From Sphingopyxis sp. DBS4 (GTDB lineage: Bacteria > Pseudomonadota > Alphaproteobacteria > Sphingomonadales > Sphingomonadaceae), in assembly GCF_024628865.1 (NCBI RefSeq), contig NZ_CP102384.1:1685001-1749000 (forward strand): a stretch of 64,000 nucleotides of DNA. The letters run 5' to 3'. The number at the start of each line of letters is the position of its first letter. The first letter of the stretch is position 1. The notes below the pieces were generated by a model that was given only the letters and a program-made list of their open reading frames with translations, did no database searches and had not been told where the DNA came from. Both the position numbers and the translations under genes were made by a program. Positions 54,821 to 63,459 of this stretch are shown in pieces.

Positions 54821-56464
54821 CTATTCGCCCTGCTGGACGCCTAGCTCGGTGCTTGGGTTGGCCGAGGGCAGATGCAAGGTCAAGGCGTTATGCCCAATAT
54901 CGAGTCGTCCTCCCGCCCCGCGTGCCAGGCTGTCGACCAGGCGCAACGAAAAGCCGAGGCTCAGAATCGCCGCGCCGGGGGCTTCGCCTTCGGGACTGAA
55001 ACCGGGATCGAGCAGGTCGGCGGCGGTCGCGAAACGGATCGCGAGCGGGCGGACGATGCGCAGTTGCAGCGTATCGTCCTGCGCGGCTTCGGTCACGAGC
55101 TGCCCGACAAGCACCGAGCCGGGTTCCGAAATATCGACAAGCGCCGTCAACAGCCGGCCGATCATGCGCCGCGAATTGGCATCGCCGACCTGTGCGACGA
55201 ACGGTCCGCCGACCCGCGAAATGCTGAGGCCGACCTGCTGATCGGCCAGGATCGCACCCAAATCCATCTCGACCTGCGTCATCACGGCGCCAAGGTCGGC
55301 CGTCTCGCCGGGCGGCAGCGCCACTTGCGGTCCGGTGGCGCGAGTCGCGGTGTCGAGATCTTCGATGATCGCCTGGATCGCGGCCGCGTCGGCGACGATC
55401 GCTTCCGCCATAGCGCGATAGGAGGCGCTGACTGGCCCGAACATCTGGCCCGAGATGATCTGGGCAAACCCCGAAATCGCGTTGAGCGGGCTGCGCAGCT
55501 CGTGAATCAACTGGCGGATCGAATCGCCCGACTCCTCGGCGGCCGGACGTCCATAAGGCATTTCGCTCGGCTGTGGACGGCGCGCGCTGCCGCGATAGCC
55601 GCGGAACTGCCCGGTTGCCGAATCGAACCAGGGCACGGCCGAAAAGCGCCACTCACCGGCGTCGGCCGCCGCACCTTCGAGAACCATGCGGGCATTGACG
55701 ATTTCCGCGCGCTGGCGAAAGGCGCCCGCAGCCGCGCCATCGGCTCCCGGCTCCCCGCCGAGGGCGGATTCGGCGATCGACAGGCCGATCGCCGCGCCGC
55801 GCGTGATGCCGTCGACCCAGCGAATCAGCCCGTCCGGCCCCGCCTCGAACAGGAAGCCGGTGCTGGCCTTTCGCGCCGCGGGTTGCGCGCGCGCCGACTG
55901 GAAACGGTCGATGCGGCGGACAAGCTCGCTGATCTGGCTCGGCGCGCCGTCCGCTGCCGTCAGCGACTCATCGACCTGCGGTTCGGCGGCAACCGAAACC
56001 GCGGCCGGTTGCGGTAGCGCGACAGACCCCGCACCCAGGCTTTCGAGCGCACGCCGCACAGAATCGGACAGGTCGTCGCGCCCGGCGAGGATCGAACGCG
56101 CGGTCGCAGCCGTGGCGGGAAGCAGCGCGAGCCAGTCCGCTTCCGCCAGCCGCGCGCGCCGAAGCATCGCCGCCGACACGGCGGGCACGTCATTGGCATA
56201 GAAGGCGACGAGCGGCGCGAAGCGACCGTGGCGCGCGATCGCCGCGGCACAATCGCGGCGTATCTTTTCGGGCACCTGCGGCCGCAATATGGCGAGCGCA
56301 TGAAGGGCGCGCCGGACATCGTCATCGGACAGTTGATTACCGCGCTGCGCCAGAATATCGGAGATTTGGCGCCACGCCGCGATGCGCGAACGCGGATCGC
56401 CCGGCGCCTGGCGCAAGATGGTCGCGATCATCGAGTCAGCAGTCACGCGAAGCCGGTCCCACAC
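54821..56464 (-). CDS. Histidine-kinase-like protein with degenerate ATP-binding domain
   Basis: A 547-residue protein without membrane helices. Residues about 1-150 are an all-helical domain, followed by a PAS-like region (GFLFEAGPDGLIRWVDGITR, FSAVPWFDSATGQFRGYRGS). The HisKA box IRQLIHELRSPLNAISGFAQ is complete with the phospho-acceptor His. The catalytic domain is odd: the N box reads MIGRLLTALVDISEPGS with no Asn, and no DxGxG G1 motif is seen, although a GAAILSLGFSLRLVDSLARG segment resembles the G2 helix. So it may bind no ATP. First gene of a pair with the WalW-like deacetylase and divergent from the Lrp gene. Confidence 0.75.
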   Translation of the reverse strand: MWDRLRVTADSMIATILRQAPGDPRSRIAAWRQISDILAQRGNQLSDDDVRRALHALAILRPQVPEKIRRDCAAAIARHGRFAPLVAFYANDVPAVSAAMLRRARLAEADWLALLPATAATARSILAGRDDLSDSVRRALESLGAGSVALPQPAAVSVAAEPQVDESLTAADGAPSQISELVRRIDRFQSARAQPAARKASTGFLFEAGPDGLIRWVDGITRGAAIGLSIAESALGGEPGADGAAAGAFRQRAEIVNARMVLEGAAADAGEWRFSAVPWFDSATGQFRGYRGSARRPQPSEMPYGRPAAEESGDSIRQLIHELRSPLNAISGFAQIISGQMFGPVSASYRAMAEAIVADAAAIQAIIEDLDTATRATGPQVALPPGETADLGAVMTQVEMDLGAILADQQVGLSISRVGGPFVAQVGDANSRRMIGRLLTALVDISEPGSVLVGQLVTEAAQDDTLQLRIVRPLAIRFATAADLLDPGFSPEGEAPGAAILSLGFSLRLVDSLARGAGGRLDIGHNALTLHLPSANPSTELGVQQGE

Positions 56465-56611
56465 CTTGTTCGTTGGTTAGCGTATGCTTAGCGGCTAGCG
56501 TGAATCACCTGGTCATGAAAGTGCCTTAACCATCCACGTCACATTGTGGGACAATTGCAATCGGCTGAAATATTATTATGGTCATCGCAGTTTTGGAAAG
56601 CGGATGTTTCA

Positions 56612-57088
56612 ATGATGGCCACCCAGAAATTCGATCAGATCGACTTGCAGATACTCGCCGAGCTGCAGAAAAACGGGCGGATGACCAATGTCGAGCTGGC
56701 GCAGATGGTCGGGCTGACGGCGCCGCCCTGCCTGCGCCGGGTGCGCGCGCTCGAGGAGTCGGGCGTCATCCGCTCCTATCACGCCGACCTCGATGCAGCG
56801 AAACTCGGCTATGGTATCACGGTCTTCGCGATGGTGAGCCTGCGCAGCCAAGCCGAGTCCGACCTCAAATCCTTTGAAGACTATGTCGGACAGCTCCCCG
56901 AAGTGCGCGAATGCTATATGCTGAACGGCGAGATCGACTTCCTGCTCAAGGTCGTCGCGCGCGATCTGCAGAGCTTCCAGTCCTTCCTGACCGCGCATCT
57001 GACATCGGCCCCCAACGTCACGAGCGTGAAGACCTCCCTCACGATCCGCACCGCCAAGCAGCTTTCAGGTATTCCCGTCGAAACCTGA
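56612..57088 (+). CDS. Lrp/AsnC-family transcriptional regulator
   Basis: About 158 residues from adjacent ATGs at 56612 and 56615. N-terminal winged helix-turn-helix (FDQIDLQILAELQKNGRMTN, ELAQMVGLTAPPCLRRVRAL) and C-terminal RAM ligand domain (GYGITVFAMVSLRSQ, ECYMLNGEIDFLLKVVARDL). Amino-acid-responsive global or local regulator. Upstream about 150 bases are shared with the divergent sensor-like gene. Confidence 0.92.
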   Translation: MMATQKFDQIDLQILAELQKNGRMTNVELAQMVGLTAPPCLRRVRALEESGVIRSYHADLDAAKLGYGITVFAMVSLRSQAESDLKSFEDYVGQLPEVRECYMLNGEIDFLLKVVARDLQSFQSFLTAHLTSAPNVTSVKTSLTIRTAKQLSGIPVET

Positions 57089-57105
57089 CAACAATTCGCC
57101 TCGAC

Positions 57106-57141
57106 AAAAAAGGCGCCTCCCACCGGGAAGGCGCCCTTTCT
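57106..57141. terminator. Bidirectional rho-independent terminator
   Basis: AAAAAGGCGCCTCCC, short loop, GGGAAGGCGCCCTTTCTTT, with a one-base bulge; A run on one side and T run on the other. It lies between the Lrp stop and the end of the convergent gene 57157-58446, serving both. Confidence 0.88.
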
Positions 57142-57156
57142 TTGCAAACGGTGCGA

Positions 57157-58446
57157 TCAGTTGGCGGGGGCTGGCGCCGCCGCGGGTGCGGCCGGTGCCG
57201 CCTTAGCCTGGACATGGACGGTCCACAGCTTGGCGAGGCGGGCCCGGTTACCCTGCACCTTCGCGAAGCTCGCGACCGCCGCATCCGACTGACCGGCCAG
57301 TGCCTGCGCGACGCCGAGGCGATATTGCGCGACCGGATCGGCCGATGCGATCGCTTCATAGATCGGAATCGCCTTCGCGACTTCGCCGATGCTGACAAGC
57401 GCGTCGGCGGTGCTGCGCGCGACCTTGGGATTGGAGGTCAATCCCGGCTTGCCGGCGTCGGCGATCAGGCCCGACCGGTCGGCGTTCGCACGTTCGGTCT
57501 GCGAGGCGAGAAGCGGGCCGAAGCGCGCATCGCTCTTCGGGAAGATGTTCTTGGCAGCCCCTTCGTTGATCACCGAGACGACCTCTCCCGGGAAGCCGGC
57601 GTCGGTGGCGAGCGCGGTATATTCCAGATATTCGCCGCGGTCGGTCATCGCGCCCGTGGCGCGCATCAGGCGCAGGATGTCGAGGTTGAGATCCTTGTCG
57701 CCCCCGACCTGCTGCAACAGGATATAAAGCGTGTTGCGCCAAATCTCCGGCTGCGGATAGTCGCGCACCCGCAACGTCAAAATGTCGAGCAGATCGTCGG
57801 TCCGCTTCGCGGCCTGAAGCGCCTTGGCCGGACGGACATAGAGATCTTCGGACGCGGGTCGACCGGCAGCATGCGCCGCTTCGATACCGGCCTTTGCGAT
57901 GGCAATTCCCTGGTCGACCTGCCCGGCGTTCAGATAGCTGTCCATCAGCAGAACGGGCAGCGACTCTTCGGCCGATCCTGCGGCCTTGGCGGCTTCGAAA
58001 CGCTGGATCGCCTTCGGATAATTCTTCTTCACATAAGCGAAGCGGCCCGAATAGAAATTATAGAGACCCGCATCGGACGCCGGGACAAAGCCCGAATCGA
58101 GCGCCATGTCGAGGCCCTGCTCCTGCAACGCCTCATCCTTGTTCAGAATGCCGAGTTGCAGCGTGTAGAAACCGAGGAAATATTTGTCGTCGTTGCTGCT
58201 CGCGACGCTTTGCCCCTCGGTCACAGCCGCCTGGAGCGCGGCCGCATCCTTCTTTTTGGCGGCGTCTTCCATTTTCTTGCCGACGGGGCCGAACGCCTTG
58301 CTCGGGCTGAGCGACGGTCCCTTCGCCGCCTCTTCCTTCTTCGGCTTTTCCTTCGCCGCCGCAGGGGCGACCATCGCCATCATCGAGCAGCCGAGAATAG
58401 CCGCCATCGCCGTTGCGGACATCGGGCGGAAACGGGTGAACATCAA
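57157..58446 (-). CDS. Exported helical-repeat protein of unknown function
   Basis: A 429-residue protein, signal peptide SATAMAAILGCSMMAMVAPA AA. The mature part begins with a Lys/Glu-rich stretch and then helical repeats with TPR/Sel1-like spacing (YNFYSGRFAYVKKNYPKAIQ, FEAAKAAGSAEESLPVLLMD, RLGVAQALAGQSDAAVASFA). It ends in an Ala/Pro tail. A periplasmic scaffold protein is likely. Related proteins are common and unnamed in sphingomonads. Confidence 0.8.
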   Translation of the reverse strand: MMFTRFRPMSATAMAAILGCSMMAMVAPAAAKEKPKKEEAAKGPSLSPSKAFGPVGKKMEDAAKKKDAAALQAAVTEGQSVASSNDDKYFLGFYTLQLGILNKDEALQEQGLDMALDSGFVPASDAGLYNFYSGRFAYVKKNYPKAIQRFEAAKAAGSAEESLPVLLMDSYLNAGQVDQGIAIAKAGIEAAHAAGRPASEDLYVRPAKALQAAKRTDDLLDILTLRVRDYPQPEIWRNTLYILLQQVGGDKDLNLDILRLMRATGAMTDRGEYLEYTALATDAGFPGEVVSVINEGAAKNIFPKSDARFGPLLASQTERANADRSGLIADAGKPGLTSNPKVARSTADALVSIGEVAKAIPIYEAIASADPVAQYRLGVAQALAGQSDAAVASFAKVQGNRARLAKLWTVHVQAKAAPAAPAAAPAPAN

Positions 58447-58619
58447 AATCTCTCCTCAGAAACGGCCGACTTGCCTTGAGGCAAGCGGGGGCCAGCCGCA
58501 GTTCAGAACGCGGCTAGACCCGTAGCGTTGCCAAGGCAAGACGGCCGGGATCGATATTTCCATTGGCGGCGGGCGGCTGAACGAAGATTGAACCCGCGAA
58601 CCGGGGCCGGCAGACGCGG

Positions 58620-58916
58620 TCAGGCGATGCTTTCGATTGCCATGTTGATGTCGCGCAAAACCGCGGGATTCCCGGGCACGCCGTCCATCGCCGCTTCGGC
58701 AAGCTGGATCAACGGGATGATGCCAAAGGTCGCGGCCAGGCTTTTCAACCGTTCGGCGGCGACATGCCAGTTCGCGTCGCAACGCGATCGGCGCATCAGG
58801 TCGGCAAGCTCGCGCGCGCCCGTGGCAAAGCTAAGGCGCAGTTCGCGCGCCGCAACCGGATCGTCGCCGACCGCCGCGCTGATATACCTGTCGAGGGGGC
58901 CGCTATCGAACGACAT
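58620..58916 (-). CDS. Hpt-like four-helix protein without the phospho-histidine
   Basis: A 98-residue protein from MSFDSGPLDRYISAAVG; longer frames upstream are antisense artefacts. The segment CDANWHVAAERLKSLAATFG lines up with the HPt motif AHxLKGxAxxxG, but the His is a Glu (AERLKS). C-terminal helix IQLAEAAMDGVPGNPAVL matches the fourth Hpt helix. No partner kinase adjacent. It diverges from the coiled-coil membrane gene with 68 bases between. A phosphotransfer decoy or a structural relative are both possible. Confidence 0.7.
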   Translation of the reverse strand: MSFDSGPLDRYISAAVGDDPVAARELRLSFATGARELADLMRRSRCDANWHVAAERLKSLAATFGIIPLIQLAEAAMDGVPGNPAVLRDINMAIESIA

Positions 58917-58984
58917 TCCACAGCCTTGGCATATCGTGGTTAAGTTTCCGTTCCATGGCCGGCATTTGATGCTAAGATGGCGGG

Positions 58985-61360
58985 ATGACGGGGGAAAAGA
59001 AGATCGTCGGATTGTGGCGGGATGCCGCGGCAAAGCCGGAATCGAACGGTGCGGACGAAGCTGCCCCGGCAGATGTCGCGGCGCCCGAATCCGCGCCCCA
59101 GCCCGAAGCCGCCGAGCCGGTGGAGCGGGATTGGCTCGATATGTCGGCACTCGCCGAAACCGAAGATACTGACATGTCCGGCGAAGCCGAAGCCTCTTCG
59201 GCAATCCGCGACCGCATTGCCCCCGTTCTGCTGATTCTCCTGGCTCTGGGCTGGACGACCTTCGCACTCGCCGCCGCGACCGGCGGTTTCGCCCGCGCGC
59301 CCGCACTGGCCGACTCGCCCGCGCTTGTGGCGACGATCGCGATGCCGCTGACCCTGCTCGCGGTGCTGTGGATGGCGCTGCTACGCTCGGGCCGCTCCGA
59401 ACAGGCGCGGTTCGCGCGCGCAGCCGGGGCGCTTCGCAAGGAAAATGACGCGCTCAACGAGTCAATGCGCGCGCTGGCCGCACATCTCGCCGACGCGCAG
59501 CGGCAACTCGCCGAGCAGGCGCGCAGCGTACAACAGCTCGGGCTCGATACGGTGACCCGGCTTGGCGAAAGCAGCGACAAGCTCGCGACCAATGCGTCGG
59601 TCATCGCCAATGCGCACGACCAACTCGCGCGGTCGGGCGATGTCGCGATGCAGCGGATGGACGGGCTGCTCGCCGGGCTGCCGCGAATCGACGATGTCGC
59701 GCAGCGGCTCGCGGTCAATTTCCGCGAGGCGGGACTGGTCGCGCACCAGCAGGGCGCCAACCTCGAAGCGAAGCTCGCCGCGCTGTCGGAAGAGGCCGCC
59801 AAGGCAGCGGAAACGGGCGGAGCCTCGGCTGCGAGTCTGCACGAAGCGATCGGCGCGTTGCAACAGCAGGCAAAGGATACCGAAGCCGGACTGATCGAGG
59901 CATCCGCCCACATGACCGAAGCGCATGACATCGCCTTCGCCCGCATGACGCAGGCGGCAGCGAGTGCACGCGACGATCTCAAGGCGACGGTCGCGGCGGT
60001 GACCGCGCAGATGGACGGGAGTTGGCATCAGTTCCGTGAGGGCGTCGACAGCGCCGCGGCCCAGCTCGACGCACGCCTCGCCGCCGCACGCGATGCCGGC
60101 GACGTGATCGGCGCGCAATTGACGGCGCATGGCGAAGCGAGTGAAGCGCTTGCCGCGCGAATCAAGACGCATGTCGCCGACGTCGGTCAGCAGCTCGAGC
60201 TTCTCGACGTCAGCGTTTCGGCGAGCACGGGCGTGATCGGCCGGGCGATCGACGACACCAAGGGCCAGCTCGCTGCCTTCATGGCGGAGGTGCAGACCGG
60301 CAACGGTTCGACGCACCAGCTCATCACCCAGGCCGAATCGCTGCTCCTCGCGCTCGACGCGGTCACGCGCGAGCTCGACGAGACGCTGCCGCACGCGCTC
60401 GACCGCATGGCTTCGCACGGCAAGACGACGCAGACTGCGCTGGCTGAGATCAAGCCCATGCTCGAAGCCTCCGAACTGGTCGCGCAGTCGGCGCTGTCAC
60501 ACGTCAGCGCAGTCAAATCGACGCTGCAGGCGAACGAAGAGAAGATGGCGACGCATGCCGAAAGCCAGCAGGCGCTCGCCGACCGCGTCAATGCATCGCT
60601 CGCCGAGGCCGACGCCGCGCTCGCGCGGCTGCGCAGCGGCGCCGACGATTTCGCCGAACAGGGCGGCGCGCGGATGATCGCGACGCTGGGCGAGGTGCGC
60701 ACGACCGCCGATGCGGCGGCCGAGGAAGCGCGCCGGACGCTGGAAAATCTCGTCGCCGGCGCGCGCGAGGCGATGCAGTCGACCGCGACCGAAGCGATCG
60801 ACGCCGCCTTCAAGTCGGAGATCATGGCGCAGCTCACTGCGATCGAGGACGCCTCGCAGCGCGCGGTCGAAGCTGCGAACGGCGCCGCCGACCGGCTGAT
60901 GCGCCAGCTCATCACGATCATGGACACCAGCGCCAGCGTCGAACAGCGCGCGATCGAGGCCGAACAGGCGATCGCCGCATCCGACCGCGATTCGCTCGCG
61001 AAGCAGGTCGGAGTGCTGACCGAAGCGCTGAAATCGACCGCGATCGACATGACCAAGATCCTGTCGAGCGAAGTCAGCGACACCGCGTGGGACGCCTATC
61101 TGAAGGGCGACCGCGGCGTTTTCTCGCGCCGCGCGGTCAAGCTGGTCGAGAATAGTGAGGCGAAGGAAATCCTGCGCCTCTATCAGAATGACGATGGCTT
61201 CCATGCGTCGGTGAACCAGTTCATCCACGATTTCGAGGCAATGCTGCGCCTGCTGATCGGCGCACGCGACGGTTCGGCGATCAGCGTCACCCTGCTGTCG
61301 TCGGACATCGGCAAGCTCTATGTCGCGCTCGCGCAGGCGATAGACCGGCTGCGGAACTGA
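58985..61360 (+). CDS. Two-helix membrane protein with very long coiled coil
   Basis: A 791-residue protein. Acidic, disordered N-terminal region (about 1-75), two membrane helices (IAPVLLILLALGWTTFALAA and ATIAMPLTLLAVLWMALLRS, about 77-135), then over 500 residues of Ala/Glu/Gln/Arg-rich heptads such as LRKENDALNESMRALAAHLA and ELAFMAEVQTGNGS-type breaks, and a conserved C-terminal globular part with DTAWDAYLKGDRGVFSRRAV and LYQNDDGFHASVNQFIHDFE. No methyl-accepting, kinase or Walker motifs. Found as an unnamed conserved gene in sphingomonads; perhaps a large envelope-spanning scaffold or polar organiser. Confidence 0.8.
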   Translation: MTGEKKIVGLWRDAAAKPESNGADEAAPADVAAPESAPQPEAAEPVERDWLDMSALAETEDTDMSGEAEASSAIRDRIAPVLLILLALGWTTFALAAATGGFARAPALADSPALVATIAMPLTLLAVLWMALLRSGRSEQARFARAAGALRKENDALNESMRALAAHLADAQRQLAEQARSVQQLGLDTVTRLGESSDKLATNASVIANAHDQLARSGDVAMQRMDGLLAGLPRIDDVAQRLAVNFREAGLVAHQQGANLEAKLAALSEEAAKAAETGGASAASLHEAIGALQQQAKDTEAGLIEASAHMTEAHDIAFARMTQAAASARDDLKATVAAVTAQMDGSWHQFREGVDSAAAQLDARLAAARDAGDVIGAQLTAHGEASEALAARIKTHVADVGQQLELLDVSVSASTGVIGRAIDDTKGQLAAFMAEVQTGNGSTHQLITQAESLLLALDAVTRELDETLPHALDRMASHGKTTQTALAEIKPMLEASELVAQSALSHVSAVKSTLQANEEKMATHAESQQALADRVNASLAEADAALARLRSGADDFAEQGGARMIATLGEVRTTADAAAEEARRTLENLVAGAREAMQSTATEAIDAAFKSEIMAQLTAIEDASQRAVEAANGAADRLMRQLITIMDTSASVEQRAIEAEQAIAASDRDSLAKQVGVLTEALKSTAIDMTKILSSEVSDTAWDAYLKGDRGVFSRRAVKLVENSEAKEILRLYQNDDGFHASVNQFIHDFEAMLRLLIGARDGSAISVTLLSSDIGKLYVALAQAIDRLRN

Positions 61361-61419
61361 TCTGATTTTAGCGATGGCGGCTTTCGACCGGTTGCGGCCG
61401 CCCGGCATCTCCTAACTTT

Positions 61420-61496
61420 GTCATCCCCGCGAAAGCGGGGACCCAGAGCGTGCGTCGGCTAACCCCACACTGGGTTCCCGCTTTCGCGGGAATGAC
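61420..61496. repeat. REP-like palindromic repeat (GTCATCCCCGCG family)
   Basis: Left arm GTCATCCCCGCGAAAGCGGG begins at 61420; right arm CGCTTTCGCGGGAATGAC ends at 61496, with ACCCAG/CTGGGT closing the inner stem. It lies in the non-coding stretch 61361-61560 that separates the convergent ends of the coiled-coil gene and the DUF1467 gene. Nothing else is seen in that stretch. Confidence 0.9.
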
Positions 61497-61560
61497 GAAG
61501 GTTGGAAGGGGACTGATCCCCACCCCAAGTTGCTCGTTCTTCTGAAGAAGGCCGCCCGGA

Positions 61561-61821
61561 TCAGGCCCGCCCGCTCAGCACGTCGGGATCGGCCCAGCCC
61601 TGCACATAGCCGATATAGAAGATGACGAAGCCGATCGTCGCGATGATCGTCATTTGCAACAGGATGCGCCCCGGGCGGAAGCGCGCGGGGGCGCCCGGTT
61701 CCTGCCCTTTGACCAGCGGCACCGCATCGTCTTCCGCGCGGCGGCCGTGGAAGGGCAGCACGAAGAAGGCGCTGAACGCCCAGAAGAGCGTGTAGATCGC
61801 GAGGGCCGAGGTCCATTTCAT
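61561..61821 (-). CDS. DUF1467-family small membrane protein
   Basis: An 86-residue protein with two membrane helices (SALAIYTLFWAFSAFFVLPF and IIATIGFVIFYIGYV) flanking a polar GQEPGAPARFRPGR loop. The pattern and its place after ribonuclease J on the same strand (three bases apart) match the alphaproteobacterial DUF1467 family, function unknown. Confidence 0.87.
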   Translation of the reverse strand: MKWTSALAIYTLFWAFSAFFVLPFHGRRAEDDAVPLVKGQEPGAPARFRPGRILLQMTIIATIGFVIFYIGYVQGWADPDVLSGRA

Positions 61822-61824
61822 CGC

Positions 61825-63459
61825 TCAGATATCCACGATCAGCACGTCGGTGATCGGCTTCTTGCCGGTCCAGTCGGTAGCGACGCGGCGAACGCCGAGG
61901 CGGATTGCTTCCTTCAGCGCATCGCGGTCGCGCGCCTTCCCGTTCGTCGCCTGCTCGGCCGCCTCGTTCAGTTCCTCGATGAACGTCTCACGGTCGTCCT
62001 CGACCGGCACCCCGCGATAATGGATCGCGCTCTCGACGAACTTGCCGTCCGAGAGCGCCACCGCGACTGAAATCTGGCCGTTCAGCGCTAGCTTGCGCCG
62101 CTCGTTGATCGTCTCGCCATCGGCGGGGAGAATGACGTCGCCGTCGAGGAGCAATCGCCCCGACCGTACCCGCTCGACGATCCGCGCCGGGCCGGGCGCG
62201 AGGCGGACGAGATCGCCGTTTTCCTGCACCAGCGCGTCGGGCACGCCCCTTTCGAGCGCGAAGCGCGCCTGCTCGTGCATATGGCGGATTTCGCCATGCA
62301 CCGGCACGATCAGCTTCGGCCGCAGCCAACCATAGAGCGCGGCGAGCTCGGGCTGGCCCGGATGGCCGCTGACGTGAATATGCGCCTGCTTTTCGGTGAC
62401 GGTCAGCACGTCCTTCGCGGCGAGCTGGTTCATGATCCGCCCGATCGCGACCTCGTTCCCCGGAATCTGCTTCGAGGAAAAAACGACGGTGTCGCCGGCC
62501 TCGAGCTTGATCTGGTGGACGTCGCCCGCCATGCGCGCGAGCGCGGCGCGCGGTTCGCCCTGCCCGCCGGTCGCTATGACCATCAGCTTGTCGCGCGGCA
62601 GTCGCATCGCCTCGTCGAAATCGACCGTGGGCGGAAAATCCTTGAGATATCCCACCGACCGCGCAACGCCGAGGATGCGGTCGAGCGAGCGCCCGGCGAC
62701 GCACAGGGTGCGCCCCGTTGCCTTCGCGACCGCGCCGAGCGTCGCGAGCCGCGCCGCGTTCGAGGCAAAGGTGGTCACGACCACCCTGCCCTTCGCTGCG
62801 CCGACCGCTTCGAGCAGCCCGTCACGGACGCTGCCCTCGCTACCCGACGCCTGCGCGTTGAAAGCGTTGGTCGAATCGCAGACGAGGAAATCGACGCCTT
62901 CGTCGCCGACCGCGGTCAGCGCCGCGGCGCTCGAAGGGGTGCCGAGGATCGGATCGTCGTCGAGCTTCCAGTCGCCGGTATGGAAGACGCGGCCATAGGG
63001 GGTATCGATCACCGCCGCGCTCATTTCGAGGATCGAGTGCGCGAGCGGCATCAGGCGGATGCCGAAGGGGCCAAGCTGGAATTGACCGTCGATATCGACC
63101 CGCCGGACCTCGACCTCCTTCTCCAGCCCCTCTTCAGCAAGCTTGTGCGCGATCAGCCCCGCGGTGAAATGATTGGCGTAGAGCGGCACGCCCAGCTCCG
63201 CCGCCAGATACGGAATCGCGCCGATATGATCCTCGTGCCCGTGAGTCAGCACGATACCGAGCAAGTCCTTCTTGCGGTCCTCGATGAATTCGAGATCGGG
63301 CATGACGATGTCGATGCCCGGATAGTCATAGCTGCCGAAGGTCACGCCGAGGTCGAGCATGATCCACTTGCCGTCGCAGCCGTAAAGATTGGCGTTCATG
63401 CCGATCTCGCCCGACCCGCCGAGCGCGAGAAAGAGCAGTTCCTTGCCGGGAGTCGTCAT
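61825..63459 (-). CDS. rnj: Ribonuclease J
   Basis: A 544-residue metallo-beta-lactamase/beta-CASP RNase. MBL motif [21 protein letters not shown]-terminal [20 protein letters not shown], beta-CASP segments [16 protein letters not shown] and [15 protein letters not shown], and a C-terminal ACD-like domain. It has 5'-to-3' exonuclease and endonuclease activity on RNA, acting in the cytosol. Start overlaps the coaX stop by four bases (ATGA), so the two are coupled. Confidence 0.95.
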   Translation of the reverse strand: MTTPGKELLFLALGGSGEIGMNANLYGCDGKWIMLDLGVTFGSYDYPGIDIVMPDLEFIEDRKKDLLGIVLTHGHEDHIGAIPYLAAELGVPLYANHFTAGLIAHKLAEEGLEKEVEVRRVDIDGQFQLGPFGIRLMPLAHSILEMSAAVIDTPYGRVFHTGDWKLDDDPILGTPSSAAALTAVGDEGVDFLVCDSTNAFNAQASGSEGSVRDGLLEAVGAAKGRVVVTTFASNAARLATLGAVAKATGRTLCVAGRSLDRILGVARSVGYLKDFPPTVDFDEAMRLPRDKLMVIATGGQGEPRAALARMAGDVHQIKLEAGDTVVFSSKQIPGNEVAIGRIMNQLAAKDVLTVTEKQAHIHVSGHPGQPELAALYGWLRPKLIVPVHGEIRHMHEQARFALERGVPDALVQENGDLVRLAPGPARIVERVRSGRLLLDGDVILPADGETINERRKLALNGQISVAVALSDGKFVESAIHYRGVPVEDDRETFIEELNEAAEQATNGKARDRDALKEAIRLGVRRVATDWTGKKPITDVLIVDI

